Source: Bacteroidota bacterium (GTDB lineage Bacteria; Bacteroidota; Bacteroidia; Chitinophagales; Chitinophagaceae). Taken from it: DNA of 15,352 nt. The position numbers and the translations under genes were made by a program. The stretch spans positions 1 to 15,352 of the forward strand of contig JAFAGR010000103.1 of NCBI GenBank assembly GCA_023422565.1. The letters are read 5' to 3'. This document shows positions 1-6,722 of the stretch, piece after piece (positions within the stretch are counted from its first letter, which is position 1; every line of letters starts with the position of its first letter). The notes beneath the pieces were generated by a model. It searched no databases. It was not told where the DNA came from and saw only the letters and a list, made by a program, of their open reading frames with translations.

Positions 1-273
1 TTCATCAAGTGCCCCTTTGAAAGCCTTTTGAACCGAGCTGCCGAACTCAGTAATGCTTTCCGTTTTTACTATAACTTTTCCGTCTTTTTTTTCCTGGATA
101 GTTTGCAAAACGGCGTTTTCAGAAAAACAACCCACCAGCATCGCCGAGTCGTTGGTATGCATTGCTTCAAACAATTTGTTAATGGCTGCTTTGATCTCCG
201 ATTCACTATTTACGGACTGCGCGCCTGCTGAACTCATTATAAATAAAAAGCAGGTGAATAAATATGTTTTCAT
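1..273 (-). CDS. Secreted NTF2-like/SnoaL-type protein, C-terminus cut by window edge
   Basis: An open frame runs leftward from ATG at 271-273 to base 1 with no stop, giving the first 91 residues. The N-terminus MKTYLFTCFLFIMSSAGAQ is a signal peptide with an AQ-type cleavage site common in Bacteroidota. The following stretch (IKAAINKLFEAMHTNDSAM, then a FSENAVLQT segment and a KVIVKTES segment) matches the start of the NTF2-like/SnoaL superfamily as it appears in Bacteroidota 'nuclear transport factor 2 family' proteins: an amphipathic helix, the 'hxxDxxxLxxxFxxxAxxxT' pattern and a beta strand. Family members are small cone-shaped alpha+beta barrels that bind ligands or catalyse varied reactions; the actual role here cannot be told. 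It is likely exported to the periplasm. It is divergent from the lipoprotein gene starting at 324, with about 50 bp between starts. I saw no clear promoter box. Confidence 0.72.
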   Translation of the reverse strand, partial: MKTYLFTCFLFIMSSAGAQSVNSESEIKAAINKLFEAMHTNDSAMLVGCFSENAVLQTIQEKKDGKVIVKTESITEFGSSVQKAFKGALDE

Positions 274-323
274 ATTAACGATGTTTGGTAAAATTCTTGC
301 CAATGGAGGCGAAATTTGAATAT

Positions 324-650
324 ATGCAAAAAGGTGCGATCTGGTTTTTTATATTATTGTTTTCTCTAACGCTGGCTGCCTGCAGCAAAAAAGTGGTTCC
401 GAATAAACCCACCCACACGGCCTCAATGCCTTCCAAAGATACCGCGACAAAGAAGAAAGTGATCATTCCTAAACCCCCAACGGCAAAGGCTATCATGCTA
501 AATGATTCCGTGGCGAAAAAAACATTTGACGGCAGGTTATATTATGACTTGGACGGCAAACGCTATTGGAAGAATTACAAAGACGGTAAATACTATCTGT
601 ATAATAAGTCGCAACATACCGATCCGGATTTTAAACCGAAGAATCCCTAG
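324..650 (+). CDS. Small lipoprotein of unknown function
   Basis: This frame encodes about 108 residues from ATG 324. A hydrophobic stretch (WFFILLFSLTLAAC) ends in a lipobox with Cys at residue 20, so it is very likely lipidated and membrane anchored. I chose 324 because it gives a standard signal peptide (MQKGAIWFF) and has GGAGG at 305-309 upstream; in-frame ATGs at 285 and 303 would add a charged tail before the signal. After the Cys comes a Lys/Pro/Thr-rich linker of about 45 residues, then a compact Tyr/Asp/Lys-rich C-terminal part (FDGRLYYDLDGKRYWKNYKDGKYYLYNKS) with a repeated 'dGkxYw/y' pattern. I do not recognise the family. The gene stops 8 bp before the end of the convergent decarboxylase gene. 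Confidence 0.7.
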   Translation: MQKGAIWFFILLFSLTLAACSKKVVPNKPTHTASMPSKDTATKKKVIIPKPPTAKAIMLNDSVAKKTFDGRLYYDLDGKRYWKNYKDGKYYLYNKSQHTDPDFKPKNP

Positions 651-658
651 GATTTTTG

Positions 659-2056
659 TTAATGATACCCAAGAATTTTGAGCATACTCTGGGCGGTTTG
701 CTCCTTCGCGTACAACCAGTCTACTAATTTTCCGTTCTTGTCGTGCCCCACAATTACATGCTTAGGTGATGGAATAAGGCAATGCTTGATTCCGCCATAA
801 CCGCTGATCTGATCCTGATAGGCACCGGTATGAAAAAAGCCAAGGTACAAGGGCTCTCCTTCTGTGATCTTGGGAAGAAACACTTCATTAATGTGTTCTT
901 CCGAATCATAATAATCGTGGCTGTCGCATGTGATACCGCCAAGCACTACACGATGATAATCTTCGTTCCATTTGTTTATCGGAAGCAGAAGAAATTTTTC
1001 GCCGATTCCCCACGTATCGGGCAAGGTGGTGATAAAAGAGGAATCAATCATATACCAGGTTTCCCGGTCATTCTGCACTTTTTGGGCGATCACACTATAG
1101 ATGTGCGCCATGCTCTCTCCCACCGTATAACTTCCAAACTCAGTAAAGATGTGCGGCATCGGCACCTTTGCCTTTTTACAGGCTACTTTTATGTTTCGCA
1201 CAATTTCATTTATCATGAACTGGTAATTATAATTGAAACCAAGCGAATGCTTTATGGGGAAACCGCCGCCGATGTTGATGGAATCCAGTTCAGGACATAT
1301 CTTCTTTAATTGACAGTAGAGGTTGATCACTTTATTCAGTTCACTCCAGTAGTAGATATCATCTTTTATTCCTTTATTCAGAAAGAGATGTAACATTTTC
1401 AACTGGAAGCGGTGTTCATTACCTTCAATTTTATCTACATAAAATTCGAGGATGTCTTTTGCGCGTATGCCTAACCGTGAGGTGTAGAATGGAAATGTCG
1501 GCTCTTCTTCCGTGGCCACCCTGATACCAAGATTGAAAGGCACTTTAACCGATTTTACATAAGCGCGGAGTTCATCCATATTATCGAGCACCGGTACTAC
1601 ATTCTTAAATCCGCTATTCAGTAACTGCGCAATGCGTGTAGTGTACGGCTTTTGCTTAAACCCGTTACAAATGATATAGGTGTCTTTCGTGATCTTCTTC
1701 TTCTCGTACAATTTTTTAATGATCTCAATATCGTATGCATAGGAAGTTTCAAGATGAATATTATGCTTCAAGGCCTCTTCCACCACAAAGCTGAAGTGTG
1801 AACTCTTTGTACAGTAGCAATAGTTATAAGTTCCTTCATACTTATGTTTCTTAAAAGCGTTCGCGAACATGCGCTTTGCTTTCTCTATCTGCATGCCGAT
1901 CTTTGGCAGGTAACTCAGTTTAAGCGGCGTGCCGTATTTATCTATCAATGCTTTTACATCAACCCCGTTATACTGGAGGTAATCATTTTTTAACTGGAAG
2001 TCTTCCTGGGGGAAATTGAAAGTTTGTTGAACGAGGTCGTGGTAGGAATTGTTCAT
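659..2056 (-). CDS. PLP-dependent arginine-decarboxylase-like enzyme (short SpeA-type, fold III)
   Basis: Probable decarboxylation of arginine to agmatine, the first step of one polyamine route; cytosolic, PLP-dependent. Residue numbers count from the upstream ATG at 2065. The PLP lysine is K87 in CYCTKSSH. The phosphate-binding glycine loop is NIGGGFP (264-270), EFGSY (309-313) corresponds to the family EPGR-type phosphate-contact motif, and the catalytic C380-D381 lies in TCDSHDYY. These order as in the alanine-racemase-type barrel plus beta domain of ornithine/DAP/arginine decarboxylases. The length of about 465 aa is much shorter than classical SpeA (about 630-660 aa), but similar short Bacteroidota proteins are usually named arginine decarboxylase. 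The start at 2056 (MNNSYHDLV) is preferred over 2065 because relatives begin this way. It is transcribed alone, with a -7 box at 2091-2098. Substrate (arginine, another basic amino acid, or a carboxy-derivative) is not decided by sequence. Confidence 0.85.
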   Translation of the reverse strand: MNNSYHDLVQQTFNFPQEDFQLKNDYLQYNGVDVKALIDKYGTPLKLSYLPKIGMQIEKAKRMFANAFKKHKYEGTYNYCYCTKSSHFSFVVEEALKHNIHLETSYAYDIEIIKKLYEKKKITKDTYIICNGFKQKPYTTRIAQLLNSGFKNVVPVLDNMDELRAYVKSVKVPFNLGIRVATEEEPTFPFYTSRLGIRAKDILEFYVDKIEGNEHRFQLKMLHLFLNKGIKDDIYYWSELNKVINLYCQLKKICPELDSINIGGGFPIKHSLGFNYNYQFMINEIVRNIKVACKKAKVPMPHIFTEFGSYTVGESMAHIYSVIAQKVQNDRETWYMIDSSFITTLPDTWGIGEKFLLLPINKWNEDYHRVVLGGITCDSHDYYDSEEHINEVFLPKITEGEPLYLGFFHTGAYQDQISGYGGIKHCLIPSPKHVIVGHDKNGKLVDWLYAKEQTAQSMLKILGYH

Positions 2057-2090
2057 TCGAAACAAATGGGGTTGAGTGAGTTAAGAAATG

Positions 2091-2098
2091 CAAATGTA
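2091..2098 (-). promoter_or_regulatory. Bacteroidota-type -7 box upstream of the decarboxylase gene
   Basis: On the minus strand this reads TACATTTG, an exact match to the Bacteroidota -7 consensus TAnnTTTG. It lies about 35 bases before the chosen start codon at 2056. At the expected -33 position (about 2118-2121) the minus strand reads ATTT rather than TTTG, so only one half of the promoter is strong. Confidence 0.5.
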
Positions 2099-2123
2099 AC
2101 AAAGCTTCGTATCGGGTAAATAA

Positions 2124-2154
2124 AAAACCGTTCCACATTAAAGGGAACGGTTTT
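2124..2154 (-). terminator. Intrinsic terminator of the rpmI-rplT transcript
   Basis: AAAACCGTTCC (2124-2134) and GGAACGGTTTT (2144-2154) form a perfect 11-bp stem with a 9-base loop. Read leftward the stem is followed by a short T tract (complement of 2122-2127). It sits 19 bp past the rplT stop codon, in the right place to end that operon. Confidence 0.85.
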
Positions 2155-2172
2155 CATACAGTGAAAAAGCAC

Positions 2173-2517
2173 TTATTTGATGGAGTTAACCAGGTTTTTG
2201 AAAGACTCAGGCTCATTCATCGCAAGGTCGCTCAATACTTTCCTGTTCAATTCAATACCTTTTACATTCAATTTGTGAATGAATTCGCTGTAGGTCATAC
2301 CCTCTGCGCGAACAGCGGCATTGATACGGGCGATCCACAACGAGCGGTAATCGCGTTTTTTAATTTTGCGGCCTACATAGCTGTATGTAAGTCCTTTCTC
2401 CATTACGTTTTTCGCAACGGTGTATACATTTTTCCTTTTTCCATAAAAGCCCTTCGCGGCTTTCAGAATTCTTTTGCGGCGTGCCCTGCTGGCAACTGCA
2501 TTTACTGAACGTGGCAT
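2173..2517 (-). CDS. rplT: 50S ribosomal protein L20
   Basis: A 114-residue protein with the full L20 pattern: basic N-terminal MPRSVNAVASRARRKRILK, the AKGFYGKRKNVY segment, the RDYRSLWIARINAAVR motif and the NRKVLSDLA helix. L20 binds 23S rRNA early in assembly of the large subunit; its N-terminal arm reaches into domain I/II rRNA and the C-terminal half is globular. The length is normal for the family (about 114-120). It lies 38 bp downstream of rpmI on the same strand and is followed by a strong terminator. In other bacteria L20 represses its own operon by binding mRNA; whether that happens here is not shown. Confidence 0.98.
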   Translation of the reverse strand: MPRSVNAVASRARRKRILKAAKGFYGKRKNVYTVAKNVMEKGLTYSYVGRKIKKRDYRSLWIARINAAVRAEGMTYSEFIHKLNVKGIELNRKVLSDLAMNEPESFKNLVNSIK

Positions 2518-2555
2518 ATCTTAATTTTTTAAAAGTTAAAGTGATGAAAATGGGA

Positions 2556-2753
2556 TTACTTCATTCCAAGTAAACGCTTTACGAAATGCAGATTGGCGTC
2601 GCTCACCATTCCGTCTTTACGCATCAAACGTTTGCGCTTGGTACTTTTTTTGGTTAAGATGTGCCTCTTGAAGGCTTTCTGAAAAGTGATTTTACCGGAG
2701 CCGGTAACTTTGAAGCGCTTCTTGGCGCTGCTGTTTGTTTTTACCTTTGGCAT
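2556..2753 (-). CDS. rpmI: 50S ribosomal protein L35
   Basis: A 65-residue, very basic protein beginning MPKVKTNSSAKKRFKVTGSG and continuing with HILTKKSTKRKRLMR, the L35 signature. I place the start at 2753: the frame is open six codons further up, but the family invariably begins MPK(M/V)KT. L35 is a small intertwined component of the 50S subunit. It is co-oriented with rplT, the usual infC-rpmI-rplT order, but unlike the common arrangement infC is not adjacent: rluF and a repeat array lie between. Confidence 0.97.
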   Translation of the reverse strand: MPKVKTNSSAKKRFKVTGSGKITFQKAFKRHILTKKSTKRKRLMRKDGMVSDANLHFVKRLLGMK

Positions 2754-2855
2754 TAAACAAAATGTTATCAATTACTCCCTGCCGGCGCCCCGAACAGACG
2801 GGAACTTATGGAGCCATGTGGGAAATATCCAAAAAGAACTAATCTTTTCGGGCGG

Positions 2856-2863
2856 CAAAGTTA
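2856..2863 (-). promoter_or_regulatory. Candidate -7 box for the rpmI-rplT operon
   Basis: The minus strand reads TAACTTTG, matching TAnnTTTG, about 103 bases before the rpmI start. This would give an untranslated leader of roughly 95 nt containing a small CCCG/CGGG hairpin and a GCCGGC palindrome near 2785-2802. No TTTG is seen at the expected -33 position, which falls inside the heptamer repeat array. Confidence 0.4.
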
Positions 2864-2878
2864 GGGGAATTTTGTGAA

Positions 2879-2983
2879 AGTTCCTAGTTGTTAGTTGCTG
2901 GTTCCTGGTTTCTGGTTGTTGGTTTCTAGTTCCCAGTTCCTGGTTCCTGGTTCTTGGTTCTTGGTTTCTGGTTTCCGGCTCTA
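2879..2983 (+). repeat. Degenerate period-7 repeat array, 15 units
   Basis: Fifteen consecutive heptamers fit the pattern (A/G)GTTNNT with strict 7-base spacing: units start at 2879, 2886, 2893, 2900 and so on to 2977. The first base is A or G, GTT is nearly fixed, and bases 5-6 vary. A second array in opposite orientation follows at 3047-3081. The array lies in the 331-bp gap between rpmI and rluF, which has no gene. Confidence 0.85.
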
Positions 2984-3046
2984 TTCACATGCGCCTGATA
3001 ACCAGTTAGTTTTTTGGCTACCCAAAAGAATAAATCTCAGCCTATT

Positions 3047-3081
3047 GCAAACCAGGAACTACAAACTACCAACTACGAACT
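3047..3081 (-). repeat. Inverted period-7 repeat array, 5 units
   Basis: Five heptamers of the form ANNAAC(C/T) (first unit GCAAACC, then AGGAACT, ACAAACT, ACCAACT, ACGAACT) are the reverse complement of the pattern at 2879-2983. The two arrays are separated by 63 bases and could pair as an imperfect long hairpin. The array stops just before the rluF stop codon. Confidence 0.75.
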
Positions 3082-3084
3082 AAC

Positions 3085-3819
3085 CTACTCTCCCATCCCT
3101 TCCTCGCCTCCCGTTTTTGAGCTGTGTTTTATCAACTCGTTTAACCGGGTGAGCTCGGCAGGGGAAAAGAAACGCCACTTACCCGGGGCAATTCCTGAAA
3201 TGGTGAAATCCATTATTCGTATCCGCTTTAATGCAGTTACGCGGTAACCGAGTGCCTCGCACATCTTTCTTATCTGGCGGTTGAGGCCTTGTGTGAGGAT
3301 GATGCGAAACCGGTTGTCTGCCTCCTGTTTCACAAAACAAGGCTTGGTAACGGCGCCGGGTATACGCACGCCTTCACGCATGTTTTTTATAAAATCAATT
3401 GTTAGAGGTTTGTCGGTTGATACTATGTATTCCTTTTCATGATTATTGCCTGAACGCAAGATCTTGTTGACGATATCGCCATCATTGGTGAGAAAGATCA
3501 GGCCTTCAGAGAGTTTATCAAGCCTGCCAACGGGAAACACCCGGGTTTTAAAGTTTACGTAATCAACTATGTTTGTTCTGTCGCTCTGGTCTGTGGTGCA
3601 GGTGATGCCTTTTGGTTTGTTCAGCATGATATATACCGGATCTTTTTTCTTACCGATCTTCTCTCCATCGATCTTCACCACATCGCCCGGTCTTACGCGG
3701 TTGCCCTTATGCGCGTCTTTATCGTTGATGGTTACCCGGCATTCTTCAATATAACGGTCTGCTTCCCGCCTGCTGCAGAAGCCGGTATCGCTGATGTATT
3801 TGTTTAAACTAATGTCCAT
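3085..3819 (-). CDS. rluF: 23S rRNA pseudouridine synthase, RluF-like (RsuA/RluB/E/F family)
   Basis: A 244-residue RNA pseudouridine synthase. An N-terminal S4 RNA-binding domain (residues 3-50; LNKYISDTGFCSRREADRYI, then RVRPGDVVKI) precedes the catalytic domain. The catalytic aspartate is D101 in VGRLDKLSEGL, and GLNRQIRKMCEALGY (178-192) is the conserved second motif of the RsuA-like branch. The S4 wording and the NKPKGI/TCTTD segment resemble RluF, which modifies U2604 of 23S rRNA in E. coli, but RluB/RluE cannot be excluded by eye. The last about 15 residues are low complexity. The gene sits between infC and rpmI; a terminator lies just upstream, so it probably has its own weak promoter or depends on read-through. 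Confidence 0.87.
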   Translation of the reverse strand: MDISLNKYISDTGFCSRREADRYIEECRVTINDKDAHKGNRVRPGDVVKIDGEKIGKKKDPVYIMLNKPKGITCTTDQSDRTNIVDYVNFKTRVFPVGRLDKLSEGLIFLTNDGDIVNKILRSGNNHEKEYIVSTDKPLTIDFIKNMREGVRIPGAVTKPCFVKQEADNRFRIILTQGLNRQIRKMCEALGYRVTALKRIRIMDFTISGIAPGKWRFFSPAELTRLNELIKHSSKTGGEEGMGE

Positions 3820-3838
3820 ATACTATAATCCCTTTCAT

Positions 3839-3867
3839 AAAAAAAGCCATCTTTTAAAGACGGCTTT
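3839..3867 (-). terminator. Intrinsic terminator after infC
   Basis: Read leftward, AAAGCCGTCTT pairs with AAGATGGCTTT (one G-U wobble) around a 3-base loop and runs into seven T's (complement of 3839-3845). It begins 23 bp past the infC stop, so most thrS-infC transcription should end here before rluF. Confidence 0.82.
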
Positions 3868-3889
3868 CGTAGGTTTATTCGAAAAAAAA

Positions 3890-4561
3890 TTATTCTCCCG
3901 CAGGTTTTGCCGCTTCCGTGGTTTTCGGAGCATCCGGCGCGGTTTTATTCAACTTTTCTTTGTCGATCAGTTTCCCAAGTTCGGAACCTTTCTTCTTCTG
4001 TGCTTTGGGGGCAAACATCACATGCATGCGCTTTCCTTCCATCTTAGGCATACTCTCCAACGCACCAACATCCTTCAACCTGTCGGCAAATTTCAACAAC
4101 AATAATTCTCCTCTCTCCTTGAACATAATAGCGCGGCCCTTAAACTGCACATGCGCTTTTACTTTATCTCCATCAAGCAAAAACTTTTCAGCATGCTTGC
4201 ACTTGAATTCAAAATCGTGTTCATCAGTATTTGGCGTAAAGCGAATTTCCTTAACCTCGCTGGATTTGGATTTCGCCTTCATTTCCTTCTTCTTCTTTTT
4301 CTCTTCGTAGAGAAATTTGTTGTAGTCTATGATGCGGCATACCGGCGGGTTTGCGCCCGGAGATATTTCCACCAGGTCAAGCGACTGGCTTTTTGCAATA
4401 TTGGTGGCATCCTGAATTGAGTAAATTCCCGGTTCAACATTTTCTCCCACAAGCCGTACTTCGGGTACGCGGATCATGTGGTTGGTGCGGTGTTCCTGTT
4501 GTTGTTCTTTTTTAAAACGTGGATTAAAAGCTCCCCGGGGCTGTCTGGGTGGAAATGCCAT
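3890..4561 (-). CDS. infC: Translation initiation factor IF-3
   Basis: IF-3 binds the 30S subunit, prevents premature 50S joining and checks initiator tRNA and start-codon pairing. The N-terminal domain spans about residues 28-97 (NHMIRVPEVRLVGEN, then SLDLVEISPGANPPVCRIID), followed by a lysine-rich linker helix and the C-terminal domain at about 101-187 (EVKEIRFTPNTDEHDF, KVKAHVQFKGRA). At 223 residues it is about 40 longer than E. coli IF-3. The extra length is a short Pro/Arg/Gln-rich N-terminal lead and a Lys/Ala/Thr/Pro-rich tail after residue 188. It starts with ATG, unlike the AUU of E. coli infC, so start-codon-based autoregulation is not indicated. It is 101 bp downstream of thrS. 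Confidence 0.97.
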   Translation of the reverse strand: MAFPPRQPRGAFNPRFKKEQQQEHRTNHMIRVPEVRLVGENVEPGIYSIQDATNIAKSQSLDLVEISPGANPPVCRIIDYNKFLYEEKKKKKEMKAKSKSSEVKEIRFTPNTDEHDFEFKCKHAEKFLLDGDKVKAHVQFKGRAIMFKERGELLLLKFADRLKDVGALESMPKMEGKRMHVMFAPKAQKKKGSELGKLIDKEKLNKTAPDAPKTTEAAKPAGE

Positions 4562-4662
4562 TTATTTGTTTTGATTAATAATCTGCCTGCATCTAAAGGC
4601 GATGCAATTTGCAATTTTTTATTTATGAAAATTACTTAAAATAGTTAAACTACCATCATCCT

Positions 4663-6603
4663 TCAATCCTCATGCCCTTTTCTTTCCCTGATTTCGGTAA
4701 CCAGGTTTTGAGTAAGTTCTTCCAGCGCTATTGATCCTGCATCGCCCTTCCCCTGCTTGCGCAACGAAACCGTTCCTTCATTCATCTCCTTTTCCCCTAA
4801 GATCAACATATAAGGTACTCTTGCCAGCTCCGTATCGCGGATCTTCTTTCCGATCTTTTCGCTGCGGTCATCAATTTCCGCGCGAATATCATTCTTTTTC
4901 AAATGCTGCAATACATTTTCCGCATAAGGCATGAACTTATCGCTGATCGGCAGAATTTTCACCTGCAGAGGTGCAAGCCATGTTGGAAATTTACCTGCAT
5001 AATGTTCAAGCAAAAATCCGATGAACCTTTCATGAGTGCCTAATGGCGCACGATGGATGATCAAAGGTGTTTCCGCAGAATTCTCCTTGTTCGCAAATTC
5101 GAGGTTAAATCTTTTTCCCTGGGCAAAATCAACCTGGTTAGTGGCCAGCGTAAATTCCCGGCCGATAGCAGACCATATTTGCACATCGATCTTCGGCCCG
5201 TAAAAAGCACCTTCATCTTTAACCTCGATAAAAGGAATGTTGCTTTCGATCAGCACCCTTCTCACCATATCTTCCGTTTCTATCCAAAGCTCGGGTTCGT
5301 TGATGTACTTCTTTCCAAGTTTTTCGGGATCATGAAGACTGAGGCGCATCACGTATTTATCTATTCCAAAGATCTTGAAGTACTTAATGTACATTTCATT
5401 CACTGCCCTGAACTCATCTGCAAATTGTTCACGGGTGCAATAGATATGCGCGTCGTTCATGTGAAGGCAACGCACACGCATCAAACCAAATAATTCTCCG
5501 CTCTGTTCGTACCGATAGCATGTACCATACTCTGCAAGCCTGAAGGGAAGGTCTTTGTAGCTCTTAGGTTCTGCCGCAAATACTTTATGGTGATGCGGGC
5601 AGTTCATTGCCCTGAGGTAATACTTTGTGCCATCAAGTTCCATCGCCGGATACATACTTTCTTCGTAATACGGAAGATGGCCGGAAGTTAAGTACAGGCT
5701 TTCTTTTGCGATGTGCGGAGTTACCACGCGTTTATAGCCTGCTGCATGTTCAGTTTCCTTGGCGAGCCTTTCCAATTCTTCAATGATGATACCGCCATTT
5801 GGCAGCCACAATGGAAGCCCCTGGCCCACCTGGTCGTCATAAGCAAAGATCCCCATTTCCTTTCCCAACTTTCTATGATCGCGCTTCTTCGCTTCTTCCA
5901 GCATCGCGAGATATTCATCAAGCTCCTTCTGGTTCGGGAAGGTTACGCCGTAGATGCGCGTAAGCTGTTTATTCTTTTCATCACCTTTCCAGTATGCGCC
6001 GGCAATACTTGTCAGTTTGATCGACTTTATGAACGATGTATTCGTAATGTGAGGGCCACGGCACAGATCCGTGAAACCTCCCTGTGTATAAAAGGTGATT
6101 TCGCCATCCTGCAAATTGGAGAGCAGGTCGAGTTTATATTCATCCCCTTTCTCAGAAAAATAATTCACCGCCTCAGCTTTCGGAACTTCCTTTCTCACGT
6201 AAGCATTAGATTGTTTCGCGAGTTCGATCATTTTTTTCTCGAGTGCGGCAAGATCATCTTCGGTAAGCTTTGCATCACCAAGGTCCATATCATAATAAAA
6301 ACCTTTGTCTATTGCCGGGCCTACCCAAAATTTCACCGCGGGAAACATGCTCTGCACGGCCTCCGCCATCAGGTGGGCGGAAGAATGCCAGAATGTTTTC
6401 TTTCCATCCGTATCGTCCCAACTTAAAAGTTTTACGCTTGAATCAGTTTCTATGGGAAGTGCCAGATCCTTCACTTCTCCGTTCACCTCTGCAGCCAACA
6501 TTCGTTTTGCAAGGCCTTCACTAATTGATTTTGCCACCTGGAGAGCAGTTGTCCCTTTCTCAAATTCTTTTATTGAACCGTCCGGCAATGTAATTTTAAT
6601 CAT
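4663..6603 (-). CDS. thrS: Threonyl-tRNA synthetase
   Basis: Charges tRNA-Thr with threonine; class II synthetase of 646 residues, normal bacterial length. Domains in order: TGS (1-62), the editing/SAD domain with its HSSAH (73-77) and CRGPH (181-185) zinc-type motifs that hydrolyse Ser-tRNA-Thr, the catalytic core (about 245-540) and the anticodon-binding domain (about 545-640). Expected catalytic zinc ligands are all present: C335 in AMNCPHH, H386 in NDAHIYC and H517 in IIHRAP. Class II motif 3 is GTHERFIGFLLEH (522-534). It heads the leftward translation block, with infC downstream. A -7 box lies at 6633-6640. No T-box or tRNA-like leader is visible in the short upstream region. Confidence 0.98.
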   Translation of the reverse strand: MIKITLPDGSIKEFEKGTTALQVAKSISEGLAKRMLAAEVNGEVKDLALPIETDSSVKLLSWDDTDGKKTFWHSSAHLMAEAVQSMFPAVKFWVGPAIDKGFYYDMDLGDAKLTEDDLAALEKKMIELAKQSNAYVRKEVPKAEAVNYFSEKGDEYKLDLLSNLQDGEITFYTQGGFTDLCRGPHITNTSFIKSIKLTSIAGAYWKGDEKNKQLTRIYGVTFPNQKELDEYLAMLEEAKKRDHRKLGKEMGIFAYDDQVGQGLPLWLPNGGIIIEELERLAKETEHAAGYKRVVTPHIAKESLYLTSGHLPYYEESMYPAMELDGTKYYLRAMNCPHHHKVFAAEPKSYKDLPFRLAEYGTCYRYEQSGELFGLMRVRCLHMNDAHIYCTREQFADEFRAVNEMYIKYFKIFGIDKYVMRLSLHDPEKLGKKYINEPELWIETEDMVRRVLIESNIPFIEVKDEGAFYGPKIDVQIWSAIGREFTLATNQVDFAQGKRFNLEFANKENSAETPLIIHRAPLGTHERFIGFLLEHYAGKFPTWLAPLQVKILPISDKFMPYAENVLQHLKKNDIRAEIDDRSEKIGKKIRDTELARVPYMLILGEKEMNEGTVSLRKQGKGDAGSIALEELTQNLVTEIRERKGHED

Positions 6604-6632
6604 ACTTGATTCTATACCTTTTTAAAGAAGTG

Positions 6633-6640
6633 CAAATTTA
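6633..6640 (-). promoter_or_regulatory. Candidate -7 box for thrS
   Basis: The minus strand reads TAAATTTG, matching TAnnTTTG, 30 bases before the thrS start. No clear TTTG lies at the -33 position. It is back to back with the candidate promoter at 6675-6682 for the divergent gene. Confidence 0.45.
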
Positions 6641-6674
6641 ACGAACTATTGGGGAGTAAACGGCATATCACAAA

Positions 6675-6682
6675 TATCTTTG
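6675..6682 (+). promoter_or_regulatory. Candidate -7 box for the secreted protein gene at 6723
   Basis: TATCTTTG matches the TAnnTTTG consensus and is followed by C, as is common for this box. A TTG at 6649-6651 is a possible but widely spaced -33 element. The resulting leader would be about 30-35 nt. Confidence 0.45.
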
Positions 6683-6722
6683 CAACTTGTAATTCATCTG
6701 TATTTGTGAGAGTTACACCTGC

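Noticed and set aside
782..1309. Open frame of 175 codons on the plus strand inside the decarboxylase gene
   Set aside because: Antisense shadow of a well-supported gene with intact motifs.
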